Shown here: positions 25,099 to 35,300 of the stretch, one piece after another
Numbering within the stretch: position 1 is the first letter of the stretch
Layout of the letters: the number at the start of each line of letters is the position of its first letter
Assembly: GCA_951812345.1 (NCBI GenBank)
Contig: OX638295.1
Location: forward strand, 2,328,965 to 2,392,964
Direction of reading: 5' to 3'
Length of the DNA: 64,000 bases
Source of the DNA: Rhodothermales bacterium
Lineage (GTDB): Bacteria > Bacteroidota > Rhodothermia > Rhodothermales > VXPQ01
Program-made: the position numbers and the translations under genes
The notes under the pieces: generated by a model
What the model was told of the DNA's origin: nothing
What the model saw: the letters and a program-made list of their open reading frames with translations, nothing else
The model's database searches: none

Positions 25099-28014
25099 TC
25101 AAAAGGCATAACGGAGCCCGAGGTCGATCGTCCTTCCGTAATTTTGTCGTAACCCAACGGCCCTCGTCTCGTCGAGAAACCTGTTGACATCTTCCGACTT
25201 CGTTATGTTGCTGACATTCAGATAGATGTCCAGTCCCTGAACCGGCAGCGACTGCTTTACCGAGAGATCCCATCTCCTGAAGTCATCGGTCGATTCTCTC
25301 AATTCGGGCCAAAAATTAGTCCTTGTGAAAATGTCGGACCGGTAAAGCATGGAAACCCTGGCGGAGAATCCTTTATAGTCGTACCCCATCGACAGATTCA
25401 TGATCTGGTCAGGCTGATCGATCAAACGATCCACATACAGGGTGTCGTTGTTTGTAGCGATTACCTGCAACGGCGGGCCGAAATCAATCTCAAAATCAAT
25501 GATGGTTCGAGGATACTTGACCTCAGAACTTGTGATCGTATAATTCGCATTAAAGACTAATCCTCTTAAAAAACCGGGAAGGTACCAGAATCGGGTTTGA
25601 TAATCGAATTCAAAACCTCGCAATTTTACATTATTGGGATTATTTGAGATGTAATTCTGAATAAATCCTTTTTCTATTTCTGGAGGCAGACCAAATGATT
25701 CCGGATCTGTTATATATCTTCGCCCCCCGGGGAAAACGAGGTCTTTAATATTTTTTTCAAAATATCCGGCGCTCAAAAAACCGATATGACGTTGATGAAC
25801 GGAAACATTCGCATCGATATTTTTAGATAAGGCAGGTTTCAGATAAGGATTTCTATAATTAACACTCCTGTTTGAACCAGCAATGTAATAAAGCGGCAAG
25901 AAGTCGGTATAATTCGGCCGGGCCAACGTATGGGTACCGGCCAATCGTGCTTCAAGCCAAGACAAGGGTCTGTATCGCACGAACAATGCCGGTAGTATAT
26001 GTTGATTATCTCGTTCATGCGTAACAAAATCGGATCCCGCAAAAGTATAACTTGGTATGACATCCTGCCAGCCTTGCCAGGAAGCATAGGCGGTCTTATT
26101 CCTTTCCCAACGTGCACCGGTAACCACGTTGAGCTTGGGGCCGATATCGAGATCCGCCATCAGATAGGACGCCGTATAGGTCTCATCTCCCGAGTAGTCA
26201 AACAGGTTTGAATTGGTCTGGTGGAACGTGTGCGCGATTTCCTCCCAATAGGTAGCGAAACTGAAATTATCGCTCAGGAAATCTGAAATCTCCCCCATAA
26301 AATCCAGGTCTGCAAATGGCCCCAGAGTAAAGTCACCATTCAGAAAATTCCCTGCCTCATAATCATCGCCAAGGAACGCCCTGTAAGGAAGGCGCCTCAC
26401 GCCAGGATCGCCATATTCATCGAGACGAGGAAATGCAACAAGAAGTGAATCCATGGCAGGTTGCCATGGGAAATTAAGGCGTCCCGCCTGAACCCCCTTA
26501 TCAAACTCCCTTGACTTTTTGCGATATTTGACGCCGGCCTTTATTCTGCCGGACAGGTCGTCAGATAATGTGAAATCATATCCCAGATCAAGGCGAATCG
26601 TTTTATCCGTCTCTTTGTTCTCGTCTTCATTAATTGTGTATCCATTGGCATAGACCGCTGGAAGGTTATCTACCAGAAAATCCTGGATGCTTTTCACGCC
26701 TACACCCAGGACCGTTTGATCGAATGCAAAATCCTGAATAAATTGCGCCACGAACGTTTCCAATTCCTGGGTTGACTCAGACAGGGATGCCGAAGCATCT
26801 ATGTGGAATTTGGAGAAGAACACCTGGTTATACTCCAGGATATGCGAATTCACTTTTGTTTTTCTATCCCCCGTACCGGAGTTATAACTTCGATGCCTTG
26901 TGGTAAGGGCATAGGATTCAAAGTATCGGGTTTGGTCAGATCTGATCGAACTATTCAGAAAACTGTAACTGACGTTGCCTTCCCGTAGATTGAAATCGGT
27001 AACGAAGAGGCTATTTATGCGGTCGTTCTGACGGGTAATGTCAAACAAATTTATTCCCGTGCTCCGCAATGCATTAAGCGAATCCAGTTTTGCATTTGGA
27101 TTATCGTAGGAAGCGCTCAATTCATGGGAACTACGATTCCTGTTTTCCACATCAACCAGACCCAGCACCCCGAGACGATCGTTGAAGAACCGGTTGCTCA
27201 CGTTAAGCACCAGTTTATAGTCTTTATACGATTGCCTCAGGTCATTATACATCCCCTGTGCAAGGGCATTTACATGAAATTCCGGCTCGGCTTTCTTGAG
27301 CTTGAAATTGACGGTTCCGCCAAGCACATCGGCATCCTGATCCGGCGTGCCGGCTTTGGTGACTTCTATGCCTGCGAGCATATACTGCGAAACCATGCTC
27401 AGATCGGTACTCCGATCCGAAGAATCCGTAGCGGCCAATCGTACGCCATTCACGGAAATGGCGTTGTATTTGGGGGAAAGCCCCCTGACCACCACTTTAT
27501 TCCCCTCCCCGCCTTCGCGCTGCACCGTAATGCCCGGAATGCGCGCCACAGACTCTGCAGCATTGGCGTCGGGCAATTCTTCGATTCTGTCCGAAGAAAC
27601 GATGTTGACAAGCGATTTTTCTGCAAGCTGCCTGTTAATGGCGTCCATTTGACCCCTGGCTTGGGCAGTAACAAGTATTTCTTCGCCCTCCAGCGTTGTA
27701 TAGCTCAGGGTAAAGTCCTTTTCGATATCGGCTTCGCCCGAAACGATCAGTGTATCGGATACCGAGGCATACCCAATGTAGCCTGCCCGGATTATGTACG
27801 TCCCTGCCTTGACGTTCGGTATAATATATCGCCCGGATTCGTTGGCGGCCGCACCAAGACTTGTGCCCATCAGAATAACGTTCGCGCCAATCAGCGTACC
27901 TCCATCTTGCGCGTCCCGCACCGTCCCGCTAATACTGACGGACTGTGCGTGAGCAAGGCCCGCGCTAAAAAAGAGGGCCAATAAGATGATGGGGCGAATC
28001 GCTCGGCGTCTCAT
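25099..28014 (-). CDS. TonB-dependent receptor with N-terminal carboxypeptidase-regulatory-like domain
   Basis: A 971-residue outer-membrane receptor: signal peptide (LLALFFSAGLAHAQ), a CarboxypepD_reg-like domain at about 25-110 (SISGTVRDAQDGGTLIGANV, AGTYIIRAGYIGYAS), a plug domain (LPDANAAESVARIPGI, VVRGLSPKYNAISVNGVRL) and a 22-strand-type barrel ending in LGLRYAF with the terminal Phe typical of outer-membrane proteins. It imports a large substrate using TonB energy; the plug resembles that of carbohydrate/oligosaccharide receptors, but no SusD partner is present. Base composition is visibly more AT-rich than the surroundings, especially around 25480-27100. It is probably the last gene of the leftward cluster that starts at 30702. 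Confidence 0.93.
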   Translation of the reverse strand: MRRRAIRPIILLALFFSAGLAHAQSVSISGTVRDAQDGGTLIGANVILMGTSLGAAANESGRYIIPNVKAGTYIIRAGYIGYASVSDTLIVSGEADIEKDFTLSYTTLEGEEILVTAQARGQMDAINRQLAEKSLVNIVSSDRIEELPDANAAESVARIPGITVQREGGEGNKVVVRGLSPKYNAISVNGVRLAATDSSDRSTDLSMVSQYMLAGIEVTKAGTPDQDADVLGGTVNFKLKKAEPEFHVNALAQGMYNDLRQSYKDYKLVLNVSNRFFNDRLGVLGLVDVENRNRSSHELSASYDNPNAKLDSLNALRSTGINLFDITRQNDRINSLFVTDFNLREGNVSYSFLNSSIRSDQTRYFESYALTTRHRSYNSGTGDRKTKVNSHILEYNQVFFSKFHIDASASLSESTQELETFVAQFIQDFAFDQTVLGVGVKSIQDFLVDNLPAVYANGYTINEDENKETDKTIRLDLGYDFTLSDDLSGRIKAGVKYRKKSREFDKGVQAGRLNFPWQPAMDSLLVAFPRLDEYGDPGVRRLPYRAFLGDDYEAGNFLNGDFTLGPFADLDFMGEISDFLSDNFSFATYWEEIAHTFHQTNSNLFDYSGDETYTASYLMADLDIGPKLNVVTGARWERNKTAYASWQGWQDVIPSYTFAGSDFVTHERDNQHILPALFVRYRPLSWLEARLAGTHTLARPNYTDFLPLYYIAGSNRSVNYRNPYLKPALSKNIDANVSVHQRHIGFLSAGYFEKNIKDLVFPGGRRYITDPESFGLPPEIEKGFIQNYISNNPNNVKLRGFEFDYQTRFWYLPGFLRGLVFNANYTITSSEVKYPRTIIDFEIDFGPPLQVIATNNDTLYVDRLIDQPDQIMNLSMGYDYKGFSARVSMLYRSDIFTRTNFWPELRESTDDFRRWDLSVKQSLPVQGLDIYLNVSNITKSEDVNRFLDETRAVGLRQNYGRTIDLGLRYAF

Positions 28015-28081
28015 GGGCTCACTCGTTGAGGTTCTTGCGGCTTTCTGTACGGGACAAAAAGGGATTTAGCGTTTGTCCTGC

Positions 28082-28759
28082 CTACGTATCTATACCCAAG
28101 CTGTCCAATTCCTTGCGCAGATCGGATATTTTATCCGGTCGATTACACGCTGAGTCCACGAACAATTTCGTGCCGAATCCTGTCAGGCAATGGTACTGGG
28201 CAGTGCGCCATAACGCTAACAGAGCATTCATTTGTTCGACAGCCTCACGATCTCTCTGGTACTGTTCTGCATTTTCATACTTCTTGCGAAGAAGGATAGC
28301 ATCATTGAGTATACCCACAGCCGATTCGAAACAATCACAAACCGTTTTTAATTCGGAACGGAGGCTGTCCTGGCTTGCGGAGAGCGCAAAATTCGATTTT
28401 GCCCCCTGATCTCTCGTTTGGGGGCTAATGGCCACTTCTTCACCCGCTGCACGTACAGGATTCAGGCGGAAGTTGTTTTCAACATCAGCTTCTCCGGAAA
28501 CAACAAGCGTGTCGCTTTCGGATGCATACCCCTCGTACACAACCGTGAGTATGTACGTCCCCGCCTGCACGTCCTGTAGAACGAATCGGCCATTTTCTTT
28601 AGTGACAGCAACACCGGTGCTGCCAATAAGGTAAACAGGAGCGCCTGTTATGGGGGCGCCAAGCTGCGCATCCTGCACGGTCCCGGTAATGCGCACGGTC
28701 TGCGCCTCGGCAAGGGGCACACTGACGAAGAGCATCAACCACATGATTCGTCGGATCAT
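28082..28759 (-). CDS. Exported protein with carboxypeptidase-regulatory-like domain, related to the adjacent receptor N terminus
   Basis: Start at 28759 gives MIRRIMWLMLFVSVPLAEAQ, a signal peptide; the longer frame to 28825 lacks that. Residues 21-110 form a CarboxypepD_reg-like beta-sandwich (RITGTVQDAQLGAPITGAPV, AGTYILTVVYEGYASESDTL, VVSGEADVENNF) that is clearly similar to the same region of the receptor at 25099, including SDTLxVSGEAD. The remaining part (about 115-225) is helical with several Cys and no known domain, and there is no barrel. It may be a partial receptor duplication that became a separate periplasmic protein. It lies between the receptor and the beta-helix gene, same strand. 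Confidence 0.75.
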   Translation of the reverse strand: MIRRIMWLMLFVSVPLAEAQTVRITGTVQDAQLGAPITGAPVYLIGSTGVAVTKENGRFVLQDVQAGTYILTVVYEGYASESDTLVVSGEADVENNFRLNPVRAAGEEVAISPQTRDQGAKSNFALSASQDSLRSELKTVCDCFESAVGILNDAILLRKKYENAEQYQRDREAVEQMNALLALWRTAQYHCLTGFGTKLFVDSACNRPDKISDLRKELDSLGIDT

Positions 28760-28968
28760 TGGCGCCTCACAGGCTTCGACGGTACGTGTTGCACTCCCTC
28801 TAATGGGCGATGTTGTTACGGTCAAACCCCTTCATTCCATGCCATGGAAACGAATGACCCATCCACCCACACGATAAAGGTTTCGAACAACACATGTCGC
28901 CACCCGCCTCAGGGGATGCCGTATCGGAGTAGACCTGCATGGAGGCCTACTCCGATACAGCAACAAAT

Positions 28969-30702
28969 CTATTTAACCAGGATCATTTTCCTTGAAACGG
29001 ATCTGCTCCCGGTACTAAGCGTGTAGATATACAGACCGCTCGTAACGGCAAGCCCGGCATCGCTGCTGCCATCCCAGCGATATTTGTACGAGCCGGCAGC
29101 CAAAGATCCGCTTGCCAATTCGCGTACGGCCTGACCCAGAATATTGTAGACCACCAGCTTGACATCGGATGGCTCGTCCAGAGAAAATGCAATCTCTGTC
29201 GACGGGTTGAAAGGGTTCGGATAATTCTGATGAAGCGCGAAGGTATTAGGCAGGACATCCTCTTCAACACTCACAGGAACCGGCACCCATCTTGGATCCC
29301 CAACCGGCCCGCCTGTTTCACTTGCAGTTGCAGCAGGTGAGTCGGCGGCGTACCGCAGATCCTCATGGATTGGCCATTGAACATTTACCGGATTGTTGTC
29401 CGCCTCATATTGCCACCATTCATCCAGGAAGGTATCATGCTTTTCGTTATCTCTAAAATCTCTTATACGATCTATAATCAGCTTAAGGTATTGAGGATCC
29501 AGTTCTAATGTGGGAGTTGTTTCCACGTTATTGAATTCTCTGATGGTGGGATCTACCGCCATCAACGCTCGCAGTGTATCCGAGGAGAACTTATTTTGCG
29601 CCTCCACGGTAAACATTGTATCCTGTCGGACTTCCGTACTGCCGTCGTCATTGGTTACCTCCCATTCCCAAGGACCTTCTTGCCAGAATGCCAACACCTG
29701 TTCATCGTTTGCCCAGGCATTGTTATTCCAGGTGATGTTTCTATTGAGATGATCCCAATGCCTCCCCGCAGCGATCGCTGTGCTATCCGGCGCATCAATG
29801 GGGAGGATATTCATAAGGCCCGTCCCCGCTGGGCCTACAGTACCAAATGTACCAGCAAAATGACTGGATTGACCGAATATTCTTGTATTATAGAATAGAT
29901 TATTCTTGAACGTCATGTTGTTTCCCCCCCGGAAGAAAAGAGGATGCATTACAACATTTACAAAGCTCGTGTGATCAACCAAGCCATAATTAACCTGCTC
30001 ATAAACCACGAGGGCTTCGCCCCATGTATTTATAATACTACTGTTGGTGACCGTCAGAGAATCGATGGTCCCTACCCAGGATCCACCACCCCAAAAAAGT
30101 CCATTAAAAAAAACGCCACCCGCATAAGATGGGACGGATTTAAAAATACTGTTGTTAAAATGGAAGGAGGTGTTCTGGCCGAAGGTTATGTGCAGCTGGT
30201 AGCCTGACCAGACGTTATTTTCAACCTTAATGGTCTGGTCGGCGCCTTGCGGAGCCACTACGCCCCAAACATGCGAACTCCCATCGGCAAAGGCGCCATT
30301 GAAGAGCAAGTTGTCCAGGGTAAGAACAACGTCGTCGCCATTCACCCTGAAATGGGCTCCGGGAGGCCAGGCGCTATATCTGGACAGTCCATCCGGCCCG
30401 GGAAACGGCTGTACCGTTGCAGGAAACGAAGCCGGCACATCGGCATCAAAGGCTTGCCCGCGAACGGTGAAGCTGTTCTCGACTTGCAGTTCGTCGATCT
30501 GCAGGTAGATTCTGCTGTGCTCCAGAACATACACATCGTGCGCTTGCGACCCATCGGCCAAGGTATCGGCTGTGATGGTGGTTTCAAGCTGGCCTGGCAC
30601 GCCGTCCCACACGATAACCATTTCGCTTTGTGCGATGGCGGTTGCCGGCAGCATGGCCAGAAAGAGCAAGGTGCAGGTTAAAACTGGTAACGATTTGGAC
30701 AT
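28969..30702 (-). CDS. Secreted beta-helix protein with T9SS C-terminal sorting domain
   Basis: A 577-residue protein with a signal peptide (LTCTLLFLAMLPATAIAQ) and a region (about 150-330) of Asn- and aromatic-rich repeats such as NTSFHFNNSIFKSVPS, IDSLTVTNSSIINTWGEAL and NNMTFKNNLFYNTRIFG, consistent with a right-handed parallel beta-helix of the pectate-lyase type. The C terminus has FALHQNYPNPFNPSTEIAFS followed by an FlgD-like Ig fold ending in SRKMILVK, the T9SS type A sorting domain. It is likely exported across the outer membrane and attached or released. Enzymatic activity cannot be inferred. First gene of the low-GC cluster with the TonB receptor downstream. Confidence 0.85.
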   Translation of the reverse strand: MSKSLPVLTCTLLFLAMLPATAIAQSEMVIVWDGVPGQLETTITADTLADGSQAHDVYVLEHSRIYLQIDELQVENSFTVRGQAFDADVPASFPATVQPFPGPDGLSRYSAWPPGAHFRVNGDDVVLTLDNLLFNGAFADGSSHVWGVVAPQGADQTIKVENNVWSGYQLHITFGQNTSFHFNNSIFKSVPSYAGGVFFNGLFWGGGSWVGTIDSLTVTNSSIINTWGEALVVYEQVNYGLVDHTSFVNVVMHPLFFRGGNNMTFKNNLFYNTRIFGQSSHFAGTFGTVGPAGTGLMNILPIDAPDSTAIAAGRHWDHLNRNITWNNNAWANDEQVLAFWQEGPWEWEVTNDDGSTEVRQDTMFTVEAQNKFSSDTLRALMAVDPTIREFNNVETTPTLELDPQYLKLIIDRIRDFRDNEKHDTFLDEWWQYEADNNPVNVQWPIHEDLRYAADSPAATASETGGPVGDPRWVPVPVSVEEDVLPNTFALHQNYPNPFNPSTEIAFSLDEPSDVKLVVYNILGQAVRELASGSLAAGSYKYRWDGSSDAGLAVTSGLYIYTLSTGSRSVSRKMILVK

Positions 30703-31067
30703 GGTTTTCCGTTGGTTGGGAAATAGGGACAGACAGCCTGTCAGACCGTGTTTAAAAAGGATGTTCGCAGTTTGCGCCGACGCGACGAATCGCCGGGCTG
30801 AAGAGCATCTACTGAACCGAGTTCGATTTTCTCGGACTGAGCCTGATCCGTAGCTTCAACCTGACCGCTACTTGCATCAAGCAAATGTAAGTATAGGACT
30901 TTGGGACGCGAATAACAAAAATGTTATGAATTTTTTTGGATCTGCCGTGCCCGGTTGCACGAAAAGAGCCGTCACCCCGCACGGCGGGCGGAGCGCCCAT
31001 CCTGCCCATCCCGCCCATTTCCCTCGCGCCGCACTTTTTGCCGACCTGCGCCGCAACCTGTATTTTA
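30703..31067. other. Divergent intergenic region upstream of the beta-helix and SGNH-like genes
   Basis: Roughly 365 bases without a credible gene. It must hold the promoters of both flanking genes, but no clear -35/-10 pair was found. An AT-rich patch at about 30915-30940 stands out from otherwise GC-rich sequence. It ends at the 37-bp palindromic repeat. Confidence 0.4.
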
Positions 31068-31104
31068 GGATACTCTGATCGAATCGGACATAATCAGAGT
31101 ATCC
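31068..31104. repeat. 37-bp palindromic copy of the GGATACTCTGAT repeat, 12 bases before a start codon
   Basis: GGATACTCTGAT at 31068-31079 and ATCAGAGTATCC at 31093-31104 are a perfect 12-base inverted repeat around a 13-base centre. TTA flanks both sides. Transcribed rightward, the hairpin would end just before the translation start of the SGNH-like gene, where no Shine-Dalgarno sequence is visible. Confidence 0.85.
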
Positions 31105-31116
31105 TTAATAACCCGC

Positions 31117-32322
31117 ATGAACCCACTTCGTACGTTTGCGGCGGCGCTTCTTCTCGGAGCGCTGCTTTCCCTTGTAATGCACGGATCCGCCAGAGCGCAG
31201 GATCCGCCCCGCTTTGCCCTGCAGGACGGCGACCGCGTCGTGCTCGCGGGGGATGGCCTCATCGAACATGCCCAGCGTTTCGGCTATATCGAGGCCGCGC
31301 TCACCGTGCGGCGGCCCGGCCTGACCTTTCGCAACATCGGCTGGAGCGGCGACACGGTTTTCGGCGAGGCCCGAGACCACTACACCCACCCTCCCACGGC
31401 GTTCGAGCACCTTGTGGAGCAACTGACCGCCCCGCAGCCCACCGTGGCCGTGCTGGCGTACGGCGGTACGCTGGCCTTCGAAAACGACGACGCCCTGTCC
31501 GAAGCCGTCGACGGGTATCATACGCTCCTCGACACGCTGGCTACCCGAGACATACGCTGCGTACTCGTCTCCCCTGTTCCGCATGACAAGCACGCATCGC
31601 CCCACCCGGACGTGGCGGCCCTGAACGAACAGCTTGCCGCCGTGCGGGATGCCTTCAGAAAGGTCGCTGCCGTCCGCGAATGCGGCTGGGTCGATCTCTT
31701 CGACGCCATGGCGGAGGAATACGAGCAGGTGGCGCAGCAAGACATCGCCGGTCTTACCGAAAACGGCGTACGACTGAACGGAGCCGGGTACCGGGCGCTG
31801 GCCCGCCGCCTCGTCGAGGCGATGGAACCGCTGCCACCCGGCCTTTCCTCCGATCTTGCGCTGGACATCGACACCGGGAAAATCGCCGGAGGAACGCCCT
31901 ACGGAAGCAGCGAACAGGAAACCGGCGTCCATGCGATCGTCCCGAACCGCCTGCCCTATCCCGGCGAGGCCCGGAACGTGGTCATAACCGGGCTGCCCAG
32001 AGGAACGTACCGCCTGGCGGCGGGGGAACAGACCCTGACCGTCGGCACGGCCCGCGCATGGCGGGAAGGCGTCGCCGTACATCATCCCCAGGAAACCGAA
32101 CAACTGGCCGCCCTGCGCCGCGCCATCGTCGACAAGAACCGGTTATATTTCCGCCAGTACCGCCCGCAGAACGAAACCTACCTTGTGGGATTTCGCCAGT
32201 ACGAACAAGGCCAGAACGCTCCGGAACTTACCGAACTGGACCCGATCATTCACGAAAAGGAAAACGAGATCGGCAGGCTGCGCATCGGCAGCCCGCTCGT
32301 TTTCACGCTGACCCGCGAGTAA
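31117..32322 (+). CDS. SGNH-fold protein lacking catalytic residues, partner of the downstream cytochrome protein
   Basis: A 401-residue exported protein (signal peptide ending ARAQ). The first 240 residues have the SGNH/GDSL hydrolase layout: block I VVLAGDGLIE, block II GWSGDT, block III AYGGTLAF and block V NGVRLNGAGY. In block I the nucleophile Ser is replaced by Gly, and in block V the expected His is Arg, so it is probably not an active esterase. The remaining 160 residues resemble a beta-rich accessory domain. The stop is one base from the start of the PVC-type cytochrome gene, so the two are translationally coupled. Such pairs are known from Planctomycetota-type genomes. A role in carbohydrate or cell-surface binding is possible. 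Confidence 0.78.
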   Translation: MNPLRTFAAALLLGALLSLVMHGSARAQDPPRFALQDGDRVVLAGDGLIEHAQRFGYIEAALTVRRPGLTFRNIGWSGDTVFGEARDHYTHPPTAFEHLVEQLTAPQPTVAVLAYGGTLAFENDDALSEAVDGYHTLLDTLATRDIRCVLVSPVPHDKHASPHPDVAALNEQLAAVRDAFRKVAAVRECGWVDLFDAMAEEYEQVAQQDIAGLTENGVRLNGAGYRALARRLVEAMEPLPPGLSSDLALDIDTGKIAGGTPYGSSEQETGVHAIVPNRLPYPGEARNVVITGLPRGTYRLAAGEQTLTVGTARAWREGVAVHHPQETEQLAALRRAIVDKNRLYFRQYRPQNETYLVGFRQYEQGQNAPELTELDPIIHEKENEIGRLRIGSPLVFTLTRE

Positions 32323-32323
32323 C

Positions 32324-35300
32324 ATGCGACGATTTCTTCTGACCGCGGTCGGCCTTGCGGTCGCCCCCTCGCTGGCTGCGCAGGACAACCTGACCAATAT
32401 CCCGGATCCCGATCCGGCAGCCCAACTGGCTGCGCTGCACGTAGCGGAGGGATTCGAAATCAACCTCTTCGCCTCCGATCCCATGATCGACCCGCCCATC
32501 CAGATGGCGTGGGACGAACGGGGGAGATTGTTCGTGGCGACCAGCGCATCCTACCCGCAACCCGTACCGGGGCAGGCGGCCAACGACAAGATATTCATCC
32601 TTGAAGACACGGACGGCGACGGGCAGGCGGACCGCTCCATCCTGTTCGCCGACAGCCTGCTTACCCCCACGGGCGTGCTTCCCGGCGACGGCGGCGTATA
32701 TGTGGCCAATTCCACGGAAATCCTGCACCTGCGCGACACGGACGGCGACGGGCGGGCCGACCGGCGGCGCGTGGTGCTTTCGGGGTTCGGCGCGGACGAC
32801 ACGCACCATATTATCCACCGTTTTCTGTGGGGTCCCGACGGGCTGTTTTATCTGAACCAGTCCGTCTATATATATAGCCACATCGAAACGCCCTGGGGCG
32901 TACGCCGCCTCCGACAGGGCGGCATCTGGCAACTCGAACCCTCCACGCTGAAGCTGAATGTGCTGGCCCGCGGCATGTGGAATTCGTGGGGATACGATTT
33001 CGACCGGTGGGGGCAGTCGTTCGCGACGGACGGCGCCGGCGGCGAGGGCGTGTATTTCATCTTTCCCCATGCGGCCTACCGGCCCGCCTACGGGGCCGAG
33101 CGCACGCTCACGGGCCTGAATCCCCAGCAACCCAAATTGTCGGGCCTGGCCTTCCTTTCCGGAAGACATTTCCCCGACTCCCTGAGCGGCCAGCTCATCA
33201 CCAGCGACTTCCGGGCCAATCGGGTCAAACGCTTTGCGCTGACCGAGGACGGCAGCGGCTTTCTATCCGAAGAACAGGAGGACCTGATCTGGACGGATCA
33301 TGTGGCGTTCCGGCCCGTGGACGTGAATGTGGGACCGGACGGGGCCCTGTATCTCGCCGACTGGTACAACCCGATCATCCAGCACGGCGAGGTGGACTTC
33401 CGGGATCCGCGCCGCGATCACCGGCATGGACGAATTTGGCGCGTCACCGCCAAGGGGCAGCAGCCGCTGGCGCCGCCGGCCCTGCACGACGCGTCGGTGG
33501 AAGAGTTGCTGGCGGCGCTTAGCGCGCCCGAAGACTGGACACGGCGACAGGCCAAACGCCTCCTTCGCGAACGCGGCGCCGAGGCGGTCAAGCCGGCCCT
33601 GGACGCACAGGCGCAGCGGATGGACCGCAATGCGCCGGACGCTGCCCACGAATTGCTGCAAATGCTCTGGACCTACCAGGCCATCGGGCGCATGGACGCG
33701 GATTTGCTCCGCGAGACGCTCATGCTGAAGGATCACCGGGCGCGCGCCGCCGCCGTGCGCGTACTGGGCCATTTTCAAAACGAACTCCCCAACACGGATA
33801 CGCTGCTGGCCGCATTGATCGAGGACGAACACCCCCGTGTGCGCAGGGAGGCCATCCATGTGCTGGGCGAACGGGGGATGGTCGGCGGCGCCGAAGCCGG
33901 GGCCAACGCCGCATCCGTAGCGCTGCGGGCCCTTGACCGCCCCATGGACGATTTCCTGGATTACGCGTTGTGGCACGCGATCCGGAGGCTGGAGCCACAC
34001 TGGATGCCGCGTTTCAAGGAAGACAGTACGTTTCTCGGCACAGACCTGCGACACATTGCCTTTGCCTTGCAGACGGCGGAAGCGCCGGAAGCGGCGGCGC
34101 GCCTTGCAGAGCATTACGCCAACGGGGAAATCCCCGAAGACATGACCGCAAGCGCGCTGGAAGCCCTTGCGGAGCGTGGAGCCGCCGGGGAAATGGAAAC
34201 GCTCCTTGATCTTGCGGTCCGCGAAGAAACGCGCGGCGAAAACGGCGCGGTCGAACACCTCGACGCCCTGCTGACCGCCTCGGAAGACGAGGAGCGTCGC
34301 CCCGCCGACGCCACCGACCGGCTGCGGATGCTGCTCGAACGCGAAGACCCGGAAATCCGTACGCGGGCGGCCCGCCTCGCCGGAGCATGGGGCGAAACGA
34401 CGCTGCGATCTTCCCTGACGGACCTTGTGGAGGAACAGGAAGAAGCCGTGCAGGAAGCAGGACTGGAAGGCCTCGCCGCACTGCAGGACAGCACCAGTAT
34501 CGCCTGGTTGACGGCCCTTGTCGAAGACTCGGATCGCCCGCAGGCCTTGCGGCTGGAAGCGGCCCGGCTCCTGCCCTCCGCCGATGTCGAAAAAGCCGCT
34601 TCCGTCGCCGTTGCTTTTTTGAATGCAGCCACGGAGGATATAGACCCCTGGCCGCTTTTCAATGCATTCTTCCTGCAGGAAGGGGGGCGCGACGCCCTGA
34701 CGGACGCCCTGAACGAAGATGCAGGCGGGGCGACTATTCCGGCGGTCTTTGCGCAGGAAGGACTGGACCGCATCCGGGGACGCAACAGCAGCTACGAACC
34801 GCTCCGCGAAGCCTTTCTGGCCTCGGGGGCCGTCTCCACCGAGCCCCGCGTCGATCCCGACATGGACGGCTGGGCGTTGCAACGCCTCCATTACGATGTG
34901 AAAGGCAGAGGCAGCCCGGCCCGAGGCGAAGCGCTGTATGGGCGGCTGCAGTGCGCCAGTTGCCATGTGATTGGCGGGGCCGGCGGGCTCGCGGGTCCGG
35001 ATTTGTCGGATATCGGCGTGACAGCCCCCATCGACTATCTCACGGAATCCCTGCTGAAACCGGAGGAGGCCGTCAAGGACGGGTATACCCTGATACGCAT
35101 CGTGCATACGGACGGCGGCATCATGACAGGAAATCTCGTGGGCGAAACGGATTCGGAAGTGCTTGTGCGGGACGCCGCCGGAAGCGTAGAGCGCATTCCG
35201 AAAAGCCGCATCCAGACGCAGGAAATCATTCCGGGATCGCTCATGCCGCCGGGGCTTACCGCATCGCTCGACCGGGACGAGTTCGTGGACCTGGTGGCCT

